Below, in pieces: positions 6,701 to 8,965 of a stretch of DNA of 8,965 nucleotides (the stretch's first letter is position 1; every line of letters starts with the position of its first letter). A model generated the notes under the pieces. It had not been told where the DNA came from. It worked only from the letters and a program-made list of their open reading frames with translations, and made no database searches. A program made the translations under genes and the position numbers. This DNA is from Chloroflexota bacterium (GTDB taxonomy: Bacteria > Chloroflexota > Limnocylindria > Limnocylindrales > CSP1-4): contig JAKAMV010000352.1 in assembly GCA_021812735.1 (NCBI GenBank), positions 1 to 8,965 of the forward strand. Reading direction: 5' to 3'.

Positions 6701-6721
6701 CTCGGCGTCAGCCGCACCTAG
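3719..6721 (+). CDS. secreted S53 (sedolisin) family serine peptidase with Fn3-type modules
   Basis: The product is 1000 residues. Residues 1-36 are a signal peptide: basic start, hydrophobic APLAAALVVALAVG, likely cleavage after ASA. The catalytic domain spans about 85-400. The sedolisin Glu and Asp are E168 and D172 (ESALD), the oxyanion Asp is D246 (SAGD), and the nucleophile is S335 in GGTSAAAP. TDVVGG (368-373) and VGYDGPTGLGT (388-398) fit the calcium site near the domain end. Only about 50 residues separate the signal peptide from the domain, whereas typical sedolisins carry a pro-domain of well over 150. Fn3-type modules follow at about 411-500, 503-592, 595-687, 688-786 and, less clearly, 787-884. 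A beta-rich module with CPTC closes the protein (885-1000). All 22 cysteines fall in close pairs, as expected for an exported protein. GGAGG at 3700-3704 is unusually far from the ATG (14 bases), but no nearer in-frame start exists. Its role is presumably extracellular protein breakdown, with the modules binding polymer or surface. Confidence 0.85.
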   Translation: MAPTARAMPTRALGRALAPLAAALVVALAVGPSASAASSRPPAQAVRPLCGPPAPGLATCHALVWTDAQGTARPFTTGTPSATPAVDPLVASDLQAAYGLSAAAASLGSGVKVAVVDAYDNPTAEADLAGYRASMGQPACTSASGCFTKVDQNGGTSYPVQDTGWAAESALDLEMVSAICPNCSIILVEANSERLSDLGTGVNRAVAMGAKFIANSYGTFESTSELAWDASWYTHPGVVITVSAGDLGYGVQYPAASPHVVAVGGTTLARSGSAWIQSAWSGAGSGCSAYEPKPSWQKDAGCSKRTVADVSAVADPSPGLAVYHDGAWYVMGGTSAAAPIVAAAYALAGNPAAGTYPASYPYLRGGLTDVVGGSNGTCATAYLCQGVVGYDGPTGLGTLSGTAPLTAPAAPGQPQNVSVAPGSGSVAVGWDPPGSDGGAPITRYTATASPGGHACTWSSGPYTCTVTGLTNGLGYTITVTAANSAGTGAPSSPSSTVTPRGLPGQAQNVAGQPGDGSVAVSWSAPTSDGGTPLTGYAVTASPGGGSCSATPPTTSCTVAGLVNGQAYTFTVTAANAAGAGPPSPSSAAVTPRTVPGAPAGVQAEPGNATARVSWSAPSSDGGAVISRYTVTSWPGGATCSWASGPLACTVAGLSNGQSYTFTVVATNAAGNGPASGSSGVVMLAALPAPPTGVTVSLPASPELGSLDVAWVGGGVGSPVTGYTATAYIPGTLASTRRSCLATGAPPASSCTITGLAPGVAVVVRVAATTTAGTGPASDPSGPITPPAPPSATVGSLPAWSAATSVEVPLAGTPGTNAIAGYDLRFRRALWNGSFGSFGYRSTTTPSVTLPVAAGATYCFSVRAHDALGYTPRTWSAERCTAVPLDDRSLWRRGRWSTGSGAAYYRSTWTRSSSPDATLVRTSVQAKRISIVATTCPTCGSIRVYLGSTLLRSISLASSATVNRRVIAVAAFTTVRSGTLTLKVTTSGRMVRIDGLGVSRT
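4949..5779 (+). repeat. three near-equal Fn3 repeats inside the peptidase gene
   Basis: Three consecutive modules (residues 411-500, 503-592 and 595-687) repeat with an exact 92-residue (276-base) spacing of their cysteine pairs: C455/C464, C547/C556 and C639/C648. Each has VSW or VGW, then a DGG turn, a cysteine pair nine residues apart, TVxGLxNGxxYT and an AAG/SAG turn. A fourth, more diverged module (688-786) has its pair 11 apart (C739/C750). The regularity suggests tandem duplication within the gene. Confidence 0.75.
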
Positions 6722-6724
6722 CGT

Positions 6725-6773
6725 CGCCCGAGACGGAGGCCGGCGCCCGAGACGGAGGCCGGCGCCCGAGACG
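6725..6773 (+). repeat. 19-bp tandem repeat, about 2.6 copies
   Basis: CGCCCGAGACGGAGGCCGG occurs at 6725-6743 and identically at 6744-6762, then its first 11 bases at 6763-6773. The array is bracketed by two copies of CGTCGCCCG (6722-6730 and 6772-6780). It starts 4 bases after the peptidase stop. Two GGCGCC copies inside it (6742-6747 and 6761-6766) could pair as a 6-bp stem. It looks like slippage or duplication; a role in ending peptidase transcription is possible but not shown. Confidence 0.85.
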
Positions 6774-6798
6774 TCGCCCGCGGCCGTGCGCGAGGCGC

Positions 6799-6804
6799 TA
6801 GCGT
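6799..6804 (+). promoter_or_regulatory. possible -10 element of the nuclease operon
   Basis: TAGCGT, within GCTAGCGTAGGG, fits TAnnnT and lies about 50 bases before the leader ORF start and 96 before the nuclease start. No recognisable -35 is found at 16-18 bases. Its position, after the repeat array and before the leader ORF, is right for the operon promoter. Confidence 0.35.
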
Positions 6805-6846
6805 AGGGCCGGGTCCGTGACGCCGTTCGGCGCGCCGGCGGCCATC

Positions 6847-6851
6847 GGAGG
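6847..6851 (+). promoter_or_regulatory. strong ribosome binding site serving a leader ORF rather than the nuclease
   Basis: GGAGG (within GGAGGTG) is the best Shine-Dalgarno match upstream of the nuclease but lies 49 bases before its ATG at 6901. It is 5 bases before the ATG at 6857. The only nearby nuclease-frame start, GTG at 6853, is 1 base away and too close. Confidence 0.5.
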
Positions 6852-6856
6852 TGTGC

Positions 6857-6904
6857 ATGGCAGGGAACCACGCGATCTGGGCCGGTGCGGGTGTTGCCGA
6901 ATGA
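6857..6904 (+). CDS. candidate 15-residue leader peptide coupled to the nuclease gene
   Basis: ATG at 6857 has GGAGG 5 bases upstream and opens a 15-codon frame (MAGNHAIWAGAGVAE) ending in TGA at 6902-6904. Its stop overlaps the nuclease ATG as ATGA (6901-6904), the same junction used between the nuclease and the ATPase (8043-8046). The nuclease ATG has no good ribosome binding site of its own, so reinitiation after the leader could supply its translation. The peptide has no codon run or hydrophobic segment suggesting attenuation or export. Ten of 15 codons end in G or C, lower than in the neighbouring genes, so the peptide itself may not matter. A chance Shine-Dalgarno and short frame cannot be excluded. 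Confidence 0.4.
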   Translation: MAGNHAIWAGAGVAE

Positions 6905-8046
6905 GCGTGCGCTTCCTCCACAGCGCGGACTGGCAGCTGGGGATGACCCGCCACTTCCTGTCCTCCGAGGCGCAGGCGCGATTCTCCCAGGCGCGCATCG
7001 ACGCCATCCGGACGCTCGGCCGGCTGGCTGTCGAGACCGGTGCCGCGTTCCTCGTCGTGTCGGGAGACGTGTTCGAGACCAACCAGGTCTCCGCGCAGAC
7101 GGTACGGCGCGCCCTGGACGCGCTGCGGTCGGTGCCCGTCCCGGTCTACTTGCTGCCCGGCAACCACGATCCGCTCGACGCCGGATCGATCTTCCGGGCG
7201 CCCACGTTCGCCAACGGTCGGCCGGCCCACGTCACCGTGCTCGAGGACAGCACGCCGCACCCCGTCCCGGGCGTGCCGGGCGTGGAGGTGGTCGGCGCGC
7301 CGTGGTCCACCAAGCGGCCGCTCTCGGACCTGGTCGCCGACGCCTGCGCCGGGCTGGCCCCGGTGCGCGGGACCGCGCGCGTGCTCGTGGCCCACGGCGC
7401 CGCGGAGATCTCGTTCGACAACCCGGCTGCCATCCGCGTGGCGCAGGCCGAGACGGCCCTCGCCGACGGCCGGATCGCCTATCTCGCGCTGGGCGACCGC
7501 CACTCCACGACGCCGATCGGGTCCACGGGCAGGATCTGGTATGCCGGCGCGCCGGAGCCCACCGACTACGACGAGCTCGATGCGGGGAACGCCCTGCTCG
7601 TGGAGCTGGCGGATGACGGGAGCTGCGCGGTGGCCAAGCGGCGCACCAGCACCTGGCGCTTCGCGCGCGAGCGGTTCGACCTCGACGGTACCGACGGCAT
7701 CGAGGCGCTCGCCGCCTGGCTGAGCACGCTCGCGCCCAAGGACCGGACCATCGTGAAGCTCACGCTCGTCGGCACCGTGTCCTTGTCAGCCAACGCCCGC
7801 CTCGAGGCGCTGCTCGAGCACGAACGGGACCTGTTCGCCGCCATCGAGCAGTGGGAGCGCCACACCGACCTGGTGGTTCGCCCCGACGACGACGACTTCG
7901 CCGATCTGGACCTCAGCGGGTTCGCCGCCCAGGCGCTGGCGGTCCTGCGGGAGAGCGCTGCCGGCAGTGGCGCGGAGGCGGCGGCGGCGCGCGACGCGCT
8001 GGCGCTCCTCGTGCGATTCGCGGCCTCGGCGGGCGGCGTCGCATGA
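6901..8046 (+). CDS. SbcD/Mre11-type metallophosphoesterase, DNA repair nuclease subunit
   Basis: The product is 381 residues. It resembles the nuclease subunit of SbcCD/Mre11-Rad50, which cuts DNA ends and hairpins with its ATPase partner. The phosphoesterase motifs are in order: HSADWQLG (residues 7-14, metal ligand D10), GDVFE (55-59, bridging D56), GNHD (87-90, N88 and catalytic H89), VAHG (163-166, H165) and ALGDRHS (196-202). Two usual ligands differ: the DxH motif is D-W-Q (Q12) and the GHxH motif is G-D-R-H (D199). All other ligand positions are kept, so an active or altered-metal enzyme is plausible. The C-terminal third (about 240-381) is a less conserved capping and partner-binding region. 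The ATG at 6901 gives the family N-terminus; the frame is open to a GTG at 6817 but the extra residues are atypical. Its stop overlaps the ATPase start (ATGA). The protein is cytoplasmic. It is close to the SbcD/YhaO group, but I do not assign a symbol. Confidence 0.85.
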   Translation: MSVRFLHSADWQLGMTRHFLSSEAQARFSQARIDAIRTLGRLAVETGAAFLVVSGDVFETNQVSAQTVRRALDALRSVPVPVYLLPGNHDPLDAGSIFRAPTFANGRPAHVTVLEDSTPHPVPGVPGVEVVGAPWSTKRPLSDLVADACAGLAPVRGTARVLVAHGAAEISFDNPAAIRVAQAETALADGRIAYLALGDRHSTTPIGSTGRIWYAGAPEPTDYDELDAGNALLVELADDGSCAVAKRRTSTWRFARERFDLDGTDGIEALAAWLSTLAPKDRTIVKLTLVGTVSLSANARLEALLEHERDLFAAIEQWERHTDLVVRPDDDDFADLDLSGFAAQALAVLRESAAGSGAEAAAARDALALLVRFAASAGGVA

Positions 8047-8965
8047 GGCTGCTTCGGCTGCGCCTCCGCAACTTTCGCGGCGTGGACGACCGCGAGGTCA
8101 GCTTCGTGCGCGACGGGGTGACGGTCATCGTCGGCCCCAACGAGGTGGGCAAGTCGTCGATGGCGGAGGCGCTCGACCTGCTGTTCACGGTGCAGGATTC
8201 GAGCGCCAAGGCGGAGGTCAAGGCGGTCAAGCCGGTGGACCGCGACGCGGGGCCCGAGGTGGAGGCCGACGTCGAGACCGGCCCCTACGCCTTCACGTAC
8301 CGCAAGCGGTACCTCAAGGCCGCCGAGACCGTCCTGCAGGTCACGCGGCCCAGGCCGGAGCAGTACACCGGCCGCCAGGCGCACGAGCGGGTGGAGCAGA
8401 TCCTCGCCGAGACGGTGGACGCCGTCCTCTGGAGGGCGCTGCGGGTCAAGCAGGGCGAGGGCATCGGGCAGGCGTCGCTGGCCGAGGCGGCGTCGCTCGG
8501 GCAGGCGCTCGACCGGGCTGCGGGCACGGTGCCGGAGGGGCAGCTGGAGACCTCGCTCTTCGAGCGGGCGAAGACCGAGTACGACCTGTACTGGACCCAG
8601 ACCGGCAAGACCAGGGGGGACTGGCCGCTGCGCGAGACTGTGAACCAGGGGCAGGCCGCGCTCGACGGGCTCGAGGCGCAGCTGCGAGCGGTGGCGGCGG
8701 ACGTGGAGCGCTCGGCTGACCTGGCCGCGGAGCACGCGCGCCTGCTCGATGCCAAGGGACCCGAGGAGGCGCGCGTCGGCGAGCTCGAGGCGAGGTGGCG
8801 CCAGATCGAGGGGCTGGCCCGCAACGTGGAGAAGCTCGCGGAGGCGGAGAAGGCCGCCCGGCTGACCGCCGACCGCGCCGCCGAGGCGAGCCGGGGTCGC
8901 AGCGCCGCCGCCGACGAGCTGGCACGGGCGGCAGCCGAGCGCGACCGGCAGCGCGACGCCGTCGA
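8043..8965 (+). CDS. SbcC/Rad50/YhaN-type AAA ATPase, N-terminal part (cut by window edge)
   Basis: The first 307 residues are visible and no stop is reached. The start MRLLRLRLRNFRG is the typical beta strand of SMC-like repair ATPases. The Walker A motif is GPNEVGKS (residues 31-38), followed by the MAEALDLLF helix. The Q-loop glutamine is probably Q137 in RVKQGEG. From about residue 210 the sequence becomes Ala/Glu/Arg/Leu-rich with heptad-like spacing, the beginning of the long coiled-coil arm. The hook, second arm, signature motif and Walker B lie beyond the window. The ATGA overlap with the nuclease gene indicates coupled synthesis of a two-subunit complex acting at DNA ends. The KAVKPVDRDAGPEVEADVETGPYAF stretch after Walker A resembles YhaN-like proteins more than E. 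coli SbcC, by memory. No separate ribosome binding site is obvious. Confidence 0.85.
   Translation, partial: MRLLRLRLRNFRGVDDREVSFVRDGVTVIVGPNEVGKSSMAEALDLLFTVQDSSAKAEVKAVKPVDRDAGPEVEADVETGPYAFTYRKRYLKAAETVLQVTRPRPEQYTGRQAHERVEQILAETVDAVLWRALRVKQGEGIGQASLAEAASLGQALDRAAGTVPEGQLETSLFERAKTEYDLYWTQTGKTRGDWPLRETVNQGQAALDGLEAQLRAVAADVERSADLAAEHARLLDAKGPEEARVGELEARWRQIEGLARNVEKLAEAEKAARLTADRAAEASRGRSAAADELARAAAERDRQRDAV

Noticed and set aside
6725..6773. Repeat array considered as a CRISPR
   Set aside because: The copies are directly adjacent with no spacers, and there are fewer than three full units. It is a simple tandem repeat.
5198..6871. 557-codon minus-strand open frame across the Fn3 region
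   Set aside because: Arg/Ala/Gly-rich low-complexity translation opposite a recognised Fn3 array. In high-GC DNA such long antisense frames are expected.
7967..8719. Forward open frame overlapping the nuclease end and ATPase start
   Set aside because: It is out of frame with both recognised proteins. Its product is Arg/Gly-rich without motifs, and the ATPase frame from 8043 has a Walker A and clear family sequence.

Overview
The window is very GC-rich. Its genes use G or C at nearly all third codon positions and include GTG starts and several overlapping stop/start pairs. This codon use, the C-terminal anchor-like tail, the fibronectin-III sedolisin and the style of the SbcD/SbcC pair all point to a high-GC actinobacterium. 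A soil member of Thermoleophilia or a related class is my guess; no rRNA or other taxonomic marker is present. I see no tRNA, CRISPR array, insertion sequence or integrase.

Layout. (1) Positions 2-244 hold the 3' end of an unidentified exported or membrane-anchored protein. (2) Positions 346-1193 hold a two-gene, translationally coupled unit: an amino-acid-synthesis (DUF1185/AA_synth) family protein and a small EthD-family protein, a combination that suggests a small-molecule catabolic setting. (3) A diacylglycerol/lipid kinase family gene runs convergently on the minus strand (2173-1229), with a GC hairpin between the convergent ends. (4) A lone Gfo/Idh/MocA oxidoreductase (2362-3483) lies behind a good sigma70-type promoter whose -35 box overlaps a perfect 14-bp LacI-family operator. 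A strong hairpin overlaps its stop codon, so it looks like a self-contained, sugar-responsive single-gene unit. (5) A 1000-residue secreted S53 (sedolisin) peptidase (3719-6721) has a signal peptide, an intact E/D/D/S catalytic set, no room for the usual pro-domain, about five Fn3-type modules and a C-terminal beta-rich module. (6) After a 19-bp tandem repeat and a possible -10 box come a candidate 15-codon leader ORF, an SbcD/Mre11-type nuclease (6901-8046) and the start of its SbcC/Rad50/YhaN-type ATPase partner (8043 to the window edge). Each is linked to the next by an ATGA overlap.

The genes do not form one pathway; the window is a series of short independent units. The most noteworthy points are three. 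The Mre11-type nuclease has two substituted metal-ligand positions (Gln12 and Asp199). A leader ORF carries the only good ribosome-binding site upstream of that nuclease. The LacI-type operator/promoter/terminator cassette surrounds an orphan oxidoreductase. I see no clearly new multi-gene defence or mobile system here.
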